From Berberis thunbergii (lineage: Eukaryota > Streptophyta > Magnoliopsida > Ranunculales > Berberidaceae), in the NCBI GenBank assembly GCA_003290165.1, contig QNQO01009210.1, positions 62,001 to 126,000 on the forward strand: a DNA stretch of 64,000 bases, in the 5' to 3' direction. This document shows, in pieces, positions 1 to 11,000 of this stretch (position 1 is its first letter; each line of letters begins with the position of its first letter). Under the pieces are notes generated by a model, which did no database searches, was not told where the DNA came from, and saw only the letters and a program-made list of their open reading frames with translations. The position numbers and the translations under genes are program-made.

Positions 1-1556
1 AAGGGTTGGCACCATGTTACTTGACAACTACAAAGAGGATGTGTGGAATGGCCTAAGGGTGAGATTTTACATCATTGATTTTCATAATGTCTTATTTTAT
101 TTTCAACTTATATCTCAATGGTTTATTTGCAGCGTTAATACGACATCCCAAATTATGTGAAAAAGAGTGTGCAATTGAAAATGCCTGAATATTATAGAAG
201 GTTCAAGGCAGATCTTAGGAAGAATTATTTGGATAAGTATCCTACCATTGAGGAACAAGAGAAGCATGTTCCAAATGGTGTAAGAGAGGAGGATTGGAAG
301 GAGTTTGTTCGCTATGAGAGCACCCTGAAGCGAAGGCAATTAGAGCCCAAAATGCAAATAACAAAAAGGCTTCAAAGTATGTATGGGGGGGGTGGCCAAA
401 AGAGTGCTGCAGAAGTAGAGTATGAAATGGTAATTGAGTTTCTAGCTACTAGTACAATATTATATACCATTTAACTATATAGGCTGAGACTAATCTTTCA
501 AGTATATAGGTTCAGAAGAACCCTGATGGTGAACCATTCACACGCACTGACATATGGATTGCATGTCACACTGGAAAGGATGGAAAACCTACGCATGGTT
601 CTGAACAATATATGGTATGTTGCCCAATGATGTCTTTTATACCCAATTCTTAATTTACTTTGTAGTTGTTTGAATATTATTTGTGTCCTGCTTTATTTTA
701 TTTTTTCATTCTTTTGAAGGAACAAGTTAAAGCAAAAAAAGCTGCCTTGCAAGAATCTTCAACTCAGGGTACCACTGACCTCACTATTGATGATGATCCT
801 CTAAGCCAAGTCTTTGGCCAAGAAGCGAGGGGACGTACTCGTTGTGTTGGAACCACTGTCTCTAAAAGGAAGTATGATGCTGTACTTCCCGCTCGTTCAT
901 TGCTATTGGAAAAAACATTGGAAGAAAAAAAAAGGGAAGAAAAATATAATAGATTGGAAGAAAATGTTAGATGGATACGAGAGAGACTTGAAAGTGGAAC
1001 TTATGTAATACCAGCAACAAGTGAGGGAGTACAAGGAGTTGTTCAAATAACTGAAGATACACCGTCATCTCGTGCACAATCGACAAGGCAACCAGAAAAT
1101 CCATTACCTCCATCTCCGTTACCATCAGCTCCATTACCTCCATCTCCATTACCATCATCTTCTCAAGGTGTTTGCGAGGTTTACTTCTCCAAGCAATCAT
1201 GTTCCTCAGTGTCAAGGATTACAAAGTTTGTGATGGGAAAGGAATGTCGTTGCGATAGGAATAGAGGTTGTAGATCCAAACCATCAATTCTCTTGCGCTT
1301 GTCATGGATCATTGAACCCGCAACAGAGATCAGACTTTCCTTATGCTTCAAATAAAAGAGTGGGGTGAAACTTTACAAAAGTGTTCCAAAAGGAGACATG
1401 ATGGGGATTTGGACATTGGTGATTTCTTCGTATGGTGGTAAAACTCATGTGGAACTTGATGATTGAGGCCATCGACTATGTTGGAAGCAATGTAATGGTG
1501 GCAGCAAAATAGGGCTTAGTAAAATACACTACGGGCACGTGATTGTTCATTTTAAG
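1..1556 (+). pseudogene. Transposase_24 (Ptta/En/Spm, CACTA) gene copy 1, 5' truncated and broken
   Basis: This is a plant CACTA transposon protein of the Transposase_24 family. Exons are visible at 1-56, 133-429, 510-614 and 720-1556, with the intron positions of the copies at 16525 and 43025. The second exon reads IPNYVKKSVQLKMPEYYRRF and EEDWKEFVRYEST. The third carries the family signature TDIWIACHTGKDGKPTHG. The fourth is charged and coiled-coil-like (RLEENVRWIRERLESGTYV), followed by a Pro-rich SPLP repeat and a Cys/His-containing C-terminal segment. Lesions include an extra T at about 24, a TAA near the start of exon 2 and later frameshifts. It cannot encode a full protein. Confident of the family; no catalytic domain is visible. 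Confidence 0.85.
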
Positions 1557-2049
1557 GTAACTAACTAGCTGAATTCCCTTTACAATTAGCAGTATTGGTT
1601 GGGCTACAAGCACAAATGCTTTTATGTTCATTCAGTACCTTAGTGTTACTTTTGCTTTGGATTTCAGATATGGTGATCTTCCTCTCATTGTCGCCATTGA
1701 TTTGCAGCCCATGGCTCCCAATTCTGCATTTAGATAAGGAATTGATGTTAGGATACTTCAAATAAAAATAATTAATATTTTGTGTTCTTGTATTAAACTG
1801 TGCAGTATTTTTACTAGTTTTGGATTTATTGTCATAGGAATTCAAATTTTACCAACTTTCATCGACAATTGAGATCTGTTAAGAAGTTTTTTTTATTTTC
1901 TTAGTTGCTATTGATCCATTGCCCATCATCAGATGTATGGTCATATCTGTATTCATGTTATTAAGGCATCGCTGCAATTTATTATGCTTGTTGTAGGAGT
2001 ATTTGATATGTTCTTTATACTGAAAGCTCTTTGATGATTTACCTCACAG
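1557..2049. other. No recognisable gene (transposon interior)
   Basis: AT-rich sequence between the transposase gene and the first captured exon of PC1. A splice donor-like GTAACT follows the transposase C-terminus at 1557, so part may be intron. Nothing else is recognised. Confidence 0.5.
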
Positions 2050-2236
2050 GTAGAACTGATAAAAGCCAGCTGTGGTGGGTACAATTAACGTCTTACGAGC
2101 ATGTTCTATGGCAAAAGTAAAGAGGGTCATTGTTGTATCATCTGTTACTGCTGTTCCGCAGAACCAAACTGGCCAAAAGATGAAGTCATGGGATGAATCC
2201 TGTTGGTCTGATAAAGAATGTTGCAGGATAAATGAG
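2050..2236 (+). pseudogene. Captured exon of a cinnamoyl-CoA reductase-like dehydrogenase
   Basis: Cinnamoyl-CoA reductases and their relatives (NADP-dependent short-chain dehydrogenases, SDR108E type) work in phenylpropanoid metabolism. The exon follows an AG acceptor at 2048-2049 and ends at a GTAAGT donor. It reads VELI, then [20 protein letters not shown] and [10 protein letters not shown], and, after compensating frameshifts, [11 protein letters not shown], which is the order found in CCR-like proteins. An extra A near 2061 puts a stop before PAV, and a lost C plus a gained G shift the middle. Only this one exon is present. It lies inside PC1 next to unrelated fragments, so it is a captured copy and not a resident gene. 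A closely related reductase such as a DFR-like protein is possible. Confidence 0.7.
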
Positions 2237-4412
2237 GTAAGTAGTTTAGCTTAAGCAGGTTTAGGAAAGATTTTACTTCTTTAACTGCCTATGGTGAATA
2301 ATTTGATAAATAACTGCAATATTGACTTGTCTCATTAAACATATTTATCTATGCTTTTAGCAACTTCTGGTGATGAGAGTTGTTCATTCTGTTTTGTATT
2401 TGGAGATATTTTGCTTCCATGTATTGAAAAAGGGTTTCAAGTTATTTTAGCCAATTCACTTGTTCATGTTGTTAATTTGCAAGAAATAGTCAATTTAGTG
2501 CTTGTTATTCATATGTCAAGTTTAGTGCTCGGTGTGGCACTGTTACCATTCAAACTATAAGTTTTGATTTCTTTGATCTAGATCTACATTCTAGAACGGG
2601 ATGAATAAGCTCAAGTCAAGTCATGAGCACGTGAGGCCTTTTCTTTCTTTCTTTCACATTATTTGATCTTACTATTGTTCTAGAAGAATATTACAAGTTG
2701 TTGTTTCTTTTCATAAAGTTATTTATTAATAAACTTTCAAAAAAAATTATTATAATTTCATTTATAGAAATAATAGATTTTATAGGTGTTGGAATCAAAT
2801 TATCCATGCAAGGTATAGTTCACCACTCCCCCACAAATGGTTAAAAAGTCACGTCTACTACTACACACATTCCTCTGATGTCACCAGTTGTTTCTCATAC
2901 TTTAAAAGTCATTTGTGTTGTCAACCAACTACACACAATTCTTACACAGTCCAAAGCCTTCTTAGAACAACTCCAGTAACTAAGTGGATCTGTATGGCTA
3001 TTTGCATGACTTATTTTCAGGACTAAATTCACAGTGGTATGAAAGAAATATCCTTAACGATTTTTCAGAATTGATCATCGACGCATAAAAGCAGCTAATA
3101 GTATTTCCAACATTTTTATTTTTTTCAAATTAAGATTGAAACCCATGTAGTTTCCTAAACCTGTAGAATGGGACTTTTAGAGCACCTTAGCCAACTCCCT
3201 CCGTCCCTCAACCAAACTAAGTGCTACATTTACTTCAATGCCATGCCTTCGAATATTTGTAACTTGTAGATCTGCTTTGAGTAATTTTCTTTACATGCCT
3301 ACTATGAGTTAGTTTTCTTTACATGTCTTGACGCACTCTAAATATACTCTTTTTTATTTGGCCAATGGGCACAAGCTCAGCGGGGAAGACTTGTGTATGA
3401 TAGTTATTAGTCTCGAACGATAAGTATGGTATATACTGTATTGGTACCCAAAGGTATATATCACAGGTATATATTATAATTACATTACATCGCATGTACC
3501 AGTCGATACATATTAGTATATAGTATGTACCGGCCGGTACGTGACATGTATCGTACCGATTGGACTAGCTTTTATAAAATTTAAAAAATAAAATTCGCAG
3601 TTTTTCACTTTAACCATTACTTATCTCTTATCTACCCCCGTTAGGTTGAAAAACAAACACTTCATCTTCTCTATGAGAGCTTTTTTTAGAGAAAAGCCCA
3701 AAAAAGCTCTTATGTAATGAAATCATCAAATCTCTCTCCACACAACTTGGAATCACAATCATCAAATTATCAAATCTTTTCTATGAGAGTATTTTTTTTT
3801 TAGGAGCTCCTAGGACGTGTGTTAGTTTCTTCTCTACTATTTGTGTTGGTGTCATTGTGTGGATTTGCATGCCTGCTCCTAATAGCGATGATGATGCAAC
3901 AAGAGAATATTGTTAAAAAGATATTGATGGCAGAAATAAATTTAAGTGAAAAACATTGAAAATGGTGAATGGAGGCATAATAAGAATGAAACACCATGTT
4001 GTTAGAACAAGAAAGATAACGCTCCATGTATAAAGGAACCCAAAGATATCAAGATATTAATGCATTCTTTTAAGATGGTTAATGATTTGAAAATAAAAAG
4101 AAAAGAAAGAAAGATCGGTGCACCATGTACTAAGGTAATGTATGAATGTATGTAAGTGATATTTTTGGACTACTTTCTTATATATATTGTTTTTTTCAAT
4201 GTCTTACGATATGATACTACTTAAATTTGGGTTTTCGATATACGATACAATAATCGTTTTGATAACTATGGATGCTAAGGCCTTGCCCAAATGCATTATA
4301 AATCCACTTTCTTATAACTTCCTCATTCTTGCCCTTCATGCGGTTGGGACTTATTTATGCACACAATTACTGTATGTCATTTGATTGAATCCACTTCCGG
4401 ATGTTTCTTTAG
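2237..4412. other. Long non-coding interior of PC1
   Basis: About 2.2 kb without a convincing exon on either strand. The short ORFs here match no family I recognise. It includes the palindrome-rich stretch at 3400-3560, annotated separately. Much of it may be intron or intergenic DNA carried along with the captured fragments. Confidence 0.5.
3400..3570. repeat. GTAC/TATA palindrome-rich low-complexity stretch
   Basis: Repeated short words (GGTATATA, GTACC, TATCGTACC) and a perfect 14-bp palindrome GTACCGGCCGGTAC at about 3526 mark this segment. No gene is present. Its origin is unknown. Confidence 0.5.
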
Positions 4413-5490
4413 CTGCTGGCAGTCAAGAACTGGACAATGCTACCTCCAGGCGACAGAATGATGAAGAGTTTCTTGAGCTGGTGCGGGAGTATCTCGAAGC
4501 TTCGACATGTCAATATGTTGAGCTTGTGGGTTACTGTTCTGAGCATGGACAGAGGCTGCTCATCTATGAATACTGCAGTGATGGGACACTTTATGATGCA
4601 CTGCACACAGATGACGAACTAAATAAGCAACTATCATGGAATGCTCGCATCAAAATAGCCCTTGGAGCTGCAAGAGCATTAGAGTGAGTGTAACGTTTAG
4701 TTTATTATTTCAAGAACTCTTTATTCACTTCAATTATGTTTTTAGAACTTTGATGGAGCAGGGGTAAGGCGCTTTTGTTTAAGTCATTTTTATTGTTTGA
4801 ATATTATTATTATACCTTCTCAACAAAAAAATGGGGATAATGTGTGGGAGACATAAAAAATGGGGATAATGTGTGGGGAGACATAAAAAAATGGCTCCAA
4901 GTTCTAGTTAGAGACATCAAAACCCTTGTTTGGCAGGAGGGCACTGTGTGGGAAGTGTTTCAGGGTGTTGCATGTTTGATTGGGAGAGTTATTTACTCTT
5001 ATTTACTCTTGTAATAGGAATGTTGCTTGTTTTGGGCAGTTTTTTCTCCCCTTTTGTTAGTAATGTGATTTGCTCAGTCACTTTGTCTCTTTATTATCAA
5101 TATATTGCTGTGCTTTGATTGATCCAGGAAAAAAAAAACGAAAAAAGGGGACAAAGCACTTCGTAGAAGTAGGGAATTTCATTCTAGACTTGAACCACTG
5201 AATGGTAGAATTCTGACCTACTTGCATATTTTGGCATGTAGAGGCCAAAAGTTTTCTCTTTTTATTCCAAATTATGTGATTAGCATTTTCTCAATGCAAA
5301 GTAAATAGAGAGCTATGTTTTTTTTTCATTTACTTATTTATTTTTAATGTGCTGAAGGTATCTACATGAAACTTGTGAACCACCTGTTATGCATCGCAAT
5401 TTCAAGTCTGCCAATGTTCTCCTCGATGATGGACTGCAAGTACGCATCTCAGATTGTGGTGCTGAATACTACAGAATTACCAACGCACTG
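4413..5490 (+). pseudogene. Captured STRUBBELIG-type receptor-like kinase fragment, two exons
   Basis: STRUBBELIG-receptor family (SRF) proteins are plasma-membrane LRR kinases with atypical kinase domains. Exon one (4413-4683) starts after TTTAG with LLAVK. After a one-base loss it continues LDNATSRRQNDEEFLELV, then ELVGYCSEHGQRLLIYEYC and GTLYDALHTDDELNKQLSW. Exon two (5358-5490) reads YLHETCEPPVMHRNFKSANV and LLDDGLQVRISDCG. The intron between them has GTGAGT and AAG borders, and joining them restores the Glu-Tyr codon phase. HRN in place of HRD and SDCG in place of DFG fit the SRF group. At least two small frameshifts occur in exon one, and only subdomains II to VII are present. It is a non-functional copied fragment within PC1. 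Confidence 0.8.
4831..4890. repeat. Two-copy tandem repeat of about 30 bp
   Basis: The unit ATGGGGATAATGTGTGGG plus GAGACATAAAAAA occurs twice in direct succession within the kinase intron. It is probably a local slippage duplication. Confidence 0.7.
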
Positions 5491-5714
5491 GTATGTAATT
5501 GGATCTATCTATGACAGATAATGAGAATAATTGTTGATAACTATTATTACAATAAGAAAAAAGATGGTAATACCTTTGCATCTCTTTGATAGGACTTGGA
5601 GGACAAGCTACACCCAGGTGGTCCATTCGATCCATCTCTTTATTTGTAGGACTTTTTTCTCCCTATTTTAAGTCACTACCATGGTTTTGGCTATCTTTTA
5701 TTGAGCAGTTCTAA

Positions 5715-6000
5715 ATGTCGAGGAAACAGATGAGGAAATGGGCGAGGAAAGCGACGTGGCGGGGTGGAGAAAATTTTTTCTGCTGCTGTTTCATGCCGGG
5801 GCGGACTGGCGTACTTGCTGTTGCTGATGCTGATGCTGATGCTGCTGTTGCTGTTGCTGATGCTGATGCTGCTGTTGCTGTTGCTGCACGGCGTTGATGC
5901 TGCTGCTACGCTTTGGCGCGTTACTGCTGCTGCTGCCCTGCTTTGCTGTTGCTATTGCTGCTTGGTTTGCTGTTGCTGTCTGTCGCAGCGTTGACATGCT
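5715..6000. repeat. CTG/GAT-type trinucleotide repeat tract
   Basis: The interrupted run GCTGTTGCTGATGCTGATGC and its variants covers about 5800-5990. It opens poly-Leu, poly-Ala/Asp and (antisense) poly-Gln/His reading frames. All follow from the simple repeat; none has a start context, splice signals or family resemblance. The first 45 bases (TGTCGAGG...GAGGAAATGGGCGAGG) resemble the terminus of the MITE at 61083, but no matching second end was found. Confidence 0.75.
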
Positions 6001-6455
6001 GAGATGTGGCGACATGCGGTTGGAGCGTGTGTATGCCGGTTGATCTGGGCAGTCCGGTGGTCACTTGATTTGTCGCATAAACGCGTGTGTGCTGCGTGTT
6101 CTACGGTTGAGAGACTGACTGTGAGTTGATTTAAGTTGATTGCTTTAAGTTTTGTATTTTCATTGTTTTTAGTTTTTGCCTTGGCTTTCAAAAAAAAAAA
6201 AAAAGGACATGCCCTGGATTTTGATGTCCAACCAGGAAATGATTTTTTTGCTGATTTAATTTTTATATGTTTCATGCTAGATATTATTGGTTGGATTGGA
6301 TTTTAATCTTCATCTGACAACAGGATGATGATCACTTGCGTAGTTATTTTCAAAATGGTTTCTAATTGCATGTTTTGTCGACAAGTTCTTAGTTTTCAAA
6401 ATGGTTTTCAAACTTTTTGTCGACAAGTTCTCAATTTTAAATTTATAAATGCCAG

Positions 6456-7138
6456 GAAGCTGCTGAGGAGTTGGCTCCACGGTTGGAAGTCATTTTGCAG
6501 CATCTCTTGTGTGCTTTTGGGCAATATCAGGTTTGTTTTATATAAGTGCTCTTTCACTTTACATTTTGGCTATTATGTCAAATATCTGACACTTGCTAAT
6601 CCCTTTTTGTCTAAACTCTTTTAGAAACGAAACCTTCGGATTGTATATAAATGATGCTAACGAAACCTTCAGGTATCATGTAATGTGTTTCATCTTGTTG
6701 GCTGCTAGTATTGAACAAAAATAGTAAGTTAACTTGTTCTCTATGATGATGAATTACAGCCAAGATATCTTGAGATTTTAATGCCTCCAGTGATTGCAAA
6801 GTGGCAGCAGCTTTCGAATGCCAACAGAGATCTTTTTCCCTTGCACGAGTGTTTTACATCTATAGCACAGGTATCTTTTCCCTTGCCTGAGTCATTTAAA
6901 AAATTTCTATTTGATTAAACAGCTGTCAGGCTCATGTCGAACTAATACTTTTAACTTATAGTTCTACACGACTTATTTTTTTTAAACTTTTGGAAGTCTC
7001 TTCTAGACCGAATGAAACAATAGAGTTTTTATACTCTTGTTCTATCTGTTTCAGGCATTAGGTTCTGGGTTTGCTCAGTTTGCAGAACCTGTGTTTCAGA
7101 TGTGCATAAATATCATCCAGACTCAGCAATTGGCAAAG
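6456..7138 (+). pseudogene. Captured transportin-1 (karyopherin beta-2) fragment, four exons
   Basis: Transportin-1 is a HEAT-repeat nuclear import receptor for M9-type signals. Exons with intact GT/AG borders are visible at 6456-6530 ([20 protein letters not shown]), 6625-6672 (KRNLRIVY), 6760-6870 ([20 protein letters not shown], then [13 protein letters not shown]) and 7055-7138 ([20 protein letters not shown], then IQTQQLAK). The segments follow the order of plant transportin-1. The second exon has a 4-base insertion after IVY that creates a stop. Only this internal part of the roughly 890-residue protein is present, and it stops 300 bases before the PC1 terminal array. It is therefore a captured pseudo-fragment. 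Confidence 0.85.
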
Positions 7139-7437
7139 GTTTCTACATACTTTTGTTGTGTATATCACTCCTTCAGCTTCTGCAGATCTGCATTGTGTTT
7201 TAGTTCTTATCCATTTATTGGCCTAACATGGAGGTGTTTTGAAAGGGACATCACCCAGTTGTATTAGGAATAATTATGTATTTGATTAAGTGATCATGTT
7301 GGAGAGGTTTGGAGCAATCACGATGACCAATTGCTTGTAATATGTTGAATTATTATTGATAATTAATTTGTTTAATTCAGGCTGAATTAGTTCATCCAAT
7401 TTATGATTCTTTTGTCTCATTTGTGTGGACTATGTGT

Positions 7438-8020
7438 AAGGACTGATTTTGCAGGTGCCACGGTTTTGAATTTTGTTTTAATTGCCAACGGCTTAAAACC
7501 GTGGTTCCATATTGCCACGGCTACAAACCGTGGGCATTATTTCTCATTTGCTACGGCTAGAAACCGTGGACATGGTTAGCCACGGCCTAAAACCGTTGCT
7601 AGCACATTTGCCACTGTTTAATTCATACTATTTAGCCACGGTTTGTAACCGTTGCCAAGGTTAGCCACGGCTAAAAACCGTTGCTAATATATGGACTTTG
7701 TCACGGCTTAAAACCGTATCTAATTTTGCAACGGCTATAAACCGTTGCTATCTTGTTAGACACGGTTTATAACCGGTTCTAATATCTACACTTTGTAACG
7801 GCCTGAAACCGTTGCTACTTTGACACGGCTTAGAACCGTTGCTAATTTCTGAAAATAACGCCCCCCATCCAAACATAAAACCGTTGCTACAATGTTTAGC
7901 AACGGTTTATAGCCGTTACAAATGATTTTGCGACGCCCCTGTAGCCCACGGCTCTTAGCCGTGGCAATGGCTTACGCCCACGGTCTAGAACCGTTGCTAA
8001 TGGGGGTTTTTGGTGTAGTG
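7438..8020. repeat. Subterminal palindrome array and B terminus of PC1
   Basis: More than a dozen short units pair CCACGG or CAACGG with CCGTGG or CCGTTG around a TTAAAA-like centre, spaced by about 10-20 bases. The array ends in TTTTTGGTGTAGTG at 8020. Its inner edge GGACTGATTTTGCAGG is shared (inverted) with the PC3 B end at about 27376. Such arrays bind the element-encoded protein in CACTA transposons; that role is inferred here. Confidence 0.85.
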
Positions 8021-8865
8021 CATGTTAGGTTGGAAATTTGCGCAAAACATCAAGTGTTTTTGTCCCTAATTAAGAGGGTGTTTTTGTTAATGTGTTTGAG
8101 CAATTGGGAGGGTGTTTTCCATGCTTGGTTGTGTTGTTTGATTTTTGTGGGTTGGAATTTGAAAGATTGAAGTGGAAGTGTCCGATAACATAAGTGGCTA
8201 GATATGCACTTAATATGCAATTCTTGATTATTTATTGAATGGAAGCATTGCTTATTGATGGTTTGCCAAATCCATAACTTAGATTTACATCATTGATTGC
8301 GCCAACCATTGGTTTGACTACTACTGCATTAATTGCATTGATATATGATGTTTTTGTGGTGTTCAGCTTTGATAGCTCCATGTCTTCATGGTTCTTGATC
8401 TGAGGTGCATTGATATATGAGGTTTTGTGGTGTTCTGCTTTAATAATTTCAATGTTGTTCTATGATCAATGTTGTTGTCTTTTTATTATTTTGGTTCATG
8501 CTTCTTTGATATCAAAGAAACGTATGCCCATAATTGTTGTTGCTAGTAGTTTGGCCACAGCTCCTCTTTCGCCCAACGTAGTTCATTCGGCCATTAGTAC
8601 TCCCATACAAGGGCTGCTTCTATCCGTACTCCCCCAACACATGGATCAAATGATCCGGTCGTTGATCAGTCTTCATCGACCGGATCAGTTCCTTAAGTTC
8701 TCGCTCGACGAAGCGCCAGACGAACAAACCGCCATTCAGTGGCTCGTGAGATTGCACTCGAGACTGTAACACAATCGGGGATGTAAACCCCTTCCCCTAG
8801 AGAGATGGAAAGCTCCCTAGAGGTAAAATAAATTTAAGTTTTCCTCATCATTTTCGACATAAAAA
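8021..8865. other. Spacer between PC1 and the next CACTA remnant
   Basis: No gene recognised. The frame at 8524-8766 is open but matches nothing I know. It may belong to the 5' part of the CACTA remnant that follows. No left CACTA terminus matching the right end at 10999 was found here. Confidence 0.4.
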
Positions 8866-10215
8866 ATGGGGTGCCCTGAAGAACTAAAATCCCAAAGGAT
8901 CACACGAACCACTAACACATGCATTCTCGTAGTGTGGGATCCTAGATACCGTCGCTTGCAATCGGCGAAGATTAGTAGCTTGTTGATGCACGACATCGGT
9001 GCAATCATTTGGAACCATTGCCCAATGACATCCTCATCTTGGAGTGAGGTGAAGTCTGAGACGCAGGCTGAGGTGTTGGACGTGCTCACAATAAGTTTTA
9101 GCCATTCATCTCAACCTTTAATAATTAGAATCTTTATAGTGCATAAAATTTTGAATGTTTACATGTTTTGTTTGTTGCTTTACATGATTTGATATAACTT
9201 ATCTCTTTGGGCCGTAATGTTATCTGATAAATATTCTATAAATTTTTGGCTGAACTTTAAGTTTGACATGAATGATCCCAACATTCATGAATATATTACC
9301 GATGCGTGCGTGGATCGGTATAGGAATTAGAAGCACAATTTCCACCAGTATTTCTAGACGTTCCCCGATGTGGAGAGTGCTAAGGCACAACCCTCAATAG
9401 AATTGGAGCATAGGAATGATGAGTGGGTGTGGTGGTGCGATCATTTTCAAACCCCTAAAATTTGGTAAGCATTAACATCTTTATTTAATTAAAAAAATAC
9501 ATATATATACAAAGAAGATTTGAGGCGAACAAGGAAAACTGAGGTCAAAAGAAAATTATACATCACTTTGGTTCATTGCCCTTCCCTTACAGGGTGGAGG
9601 AACAATGTCTAGTAAGTGAATTAGTATGTTTAATTTTCATTGTGTTAATTTTAGTCAATACATTCAATTAAATGTTTATATTAGTTGGTTTACTATTCTA
9701 ACAATGTTTTAAAATTCCCAGAAAACAACATGTCCAGGATGTTTATGCACTACCTGCAATGAGGTGGTTGTGAAGTTACATGTAAGTTTTGTTCTTTACA
9801 TTTTTTACATGTTGTCGCTTCCGTTGTTTTAAAAGTTATTAATTTGTAACAATTTTTTAATGAAGGAAATGATGATGGAGAGGCGGGATGCTTACATGAA
9901 GCGAGTGGCCTCGCAGCATCCCACAGAAACTCTGTTGGAGCAGTTCAAAATCGACGATCCGGATGCAGGATTACATATTTTGACGAAGACATCGGAATCG
10001 CTAGGTTTTAGACCCAAAAAGATTGGTCAAAGGATGGGGAAAACTAAAGTTCGTGAGGTCAACACCTCATCTTCAGCTTCGCAGTGGTCAGTTGAAATCA
10101 TTTTATCGTTTCAATCAAAAGTGGAGGAATTACAAAATGAGTTAAATGTCGTCAAAGTGCATGAGGCATAGCGGGAGGCTCGAAAGGCAGAGCGGTTGGG
10201 CCAAGACAACTAGGT
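8866..10215 (+). pseudogene. Transposase_24 gene remnant of a second CACTA lineage
   Basis: The exons together follow a Transposase_24 protein. The first (8866-9090) includes DIGAIIWNHCPMTSSSWSEV. The next (about 9237-9470) reads DPNIHEYITDACVDRYRNWK and WVWWCDHFQTPKFW. A third (about 9515-9610) reads RRFEANKENRGQKK. The last (9866-10168) reads MMMERRDAYMKRVASQHPTE and LGFRPKKIGQRMGKTK, then a coiled coil (QSKVEELQNELNVV). The sequence differs strongly from the PC1/PC2/PC4 protein, so this is a separate lineage. Stops between pieces and uncertain splice sites make it a probable pseudogene. It lies directly upstream of a CACTA right end of a different type (10999). Confidence 0.75.
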
Positions 10216-10999
10216 GGAGTATGTTTATTAGGGGCTCTCTAGCAGTCGAGGATTAGTTTGTCGAGCCTCTCACTACTATCGGTGAACTATCAGCCACCCA
10301 GCCCTAGAAAATGTACTGATGTGTTTTATTTATTTGTAATTGATATTGTAATTTTTAAAAGTTTTATTTATAATGGATACAGTACTGTTTTAAATTATTA
10401 ATTTGTAAAATTAATAGTATTTAATTAAATTAACCAAAACAACAATACATATCAAACCTTCTGTGCACGAGACAGTTCAATTAATAAATATTTTAAATTT
10501 AATTTAAATAAATTTTGAATAAAAATTTTCAAAATTATTAAACTAAACTTTATGCGACAAAAATTTTCATCCCACAAAAATAGAATGAGCATGTTTGAAT
10601 CGACTAAACCTGTGTGACAACATTAAAGCCGTCGCGCAAAGAAAATTTTGTGTGACGAAAGGTTCGTCACCATTGAGTTAAGCCGATAAAGTTTAACGCG
10701 ACGAAATATTTAATCGTGTAAGTAAATTTTGCACGATGAATCGTTCTATTTCTTGCGTCGAAACAAGTGTCACGCAAAACAATATTACATGACGAACCCT
10801 TTCGCAATGAACTTTGTGGTCGTCACTCAAAAGGACTCTGTAGCATCAAAAAATTTTGTTCATCGCGCAAACTTTTGCGAGACAGAGCTGTAGCGATAAC
10901 CTTTGCACGACAAATGTTTTGTCGCCCAATATGTATGGCGATGAAATGTTGTTATAGCGACGATTTTGCCTACGTCGCTAAAGGTCTTTATTTGTAGTG
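10216..10999. repeat. 3' region and right terminus of the second CACTA lineage
   Basis: After about 300 bases of AT-rich sequence, subterminal units built on GCGACGAAA and TTTCGTCGC-like words begin near 10550. They end at TTTATTTGTAGTG (10999), the reverse complement of CACTACAAATAAA. The motif differs from that of the PC family. The left end was not found, so the element is truncated or rearranged. Confidence 0.7.
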
Positions 11000-11000
11000 T

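Larger units (their letters stand above)
1..8020 (+). mobile_element. Pack-CACTA element PC1, right part (left end outside window)
   Basis: The element runs from the window edge to a CACTA right end. Its last bases, TTTTTGGTGTAGTG at 8007-8020, are the reverse complement of the CACTACACC terminus seen on the sister elements. In order it contains Transposase_24 exons (1-1556), a cinnamoyl-CoA reductase-like exon, a STRUBBELIG-type kinase fragment, transportin-1 exons and a subterminal palindrome array (7438-8020). The order transposase, cargo, B end repeats that of PC2 and PC4. The left end and its target duplication cannot be seen. That this is one element is inferred from comparison with its sisters. 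Confidence 0.75.

Noticed and set aside
5791..6015. Minus-strand Gln/His-rich ORF
   Set aside because: It follows wholly from the CTG-type trinucleotide repeat and has no flanking domain or splice support.
7438..8020. Regular short repeats resembling a CRISPR array
   Set aside because: Units are palindromic, degenerate and spaced by only 10-20 bases, occur at transposon ends on both strands, and lie in a plant genome.
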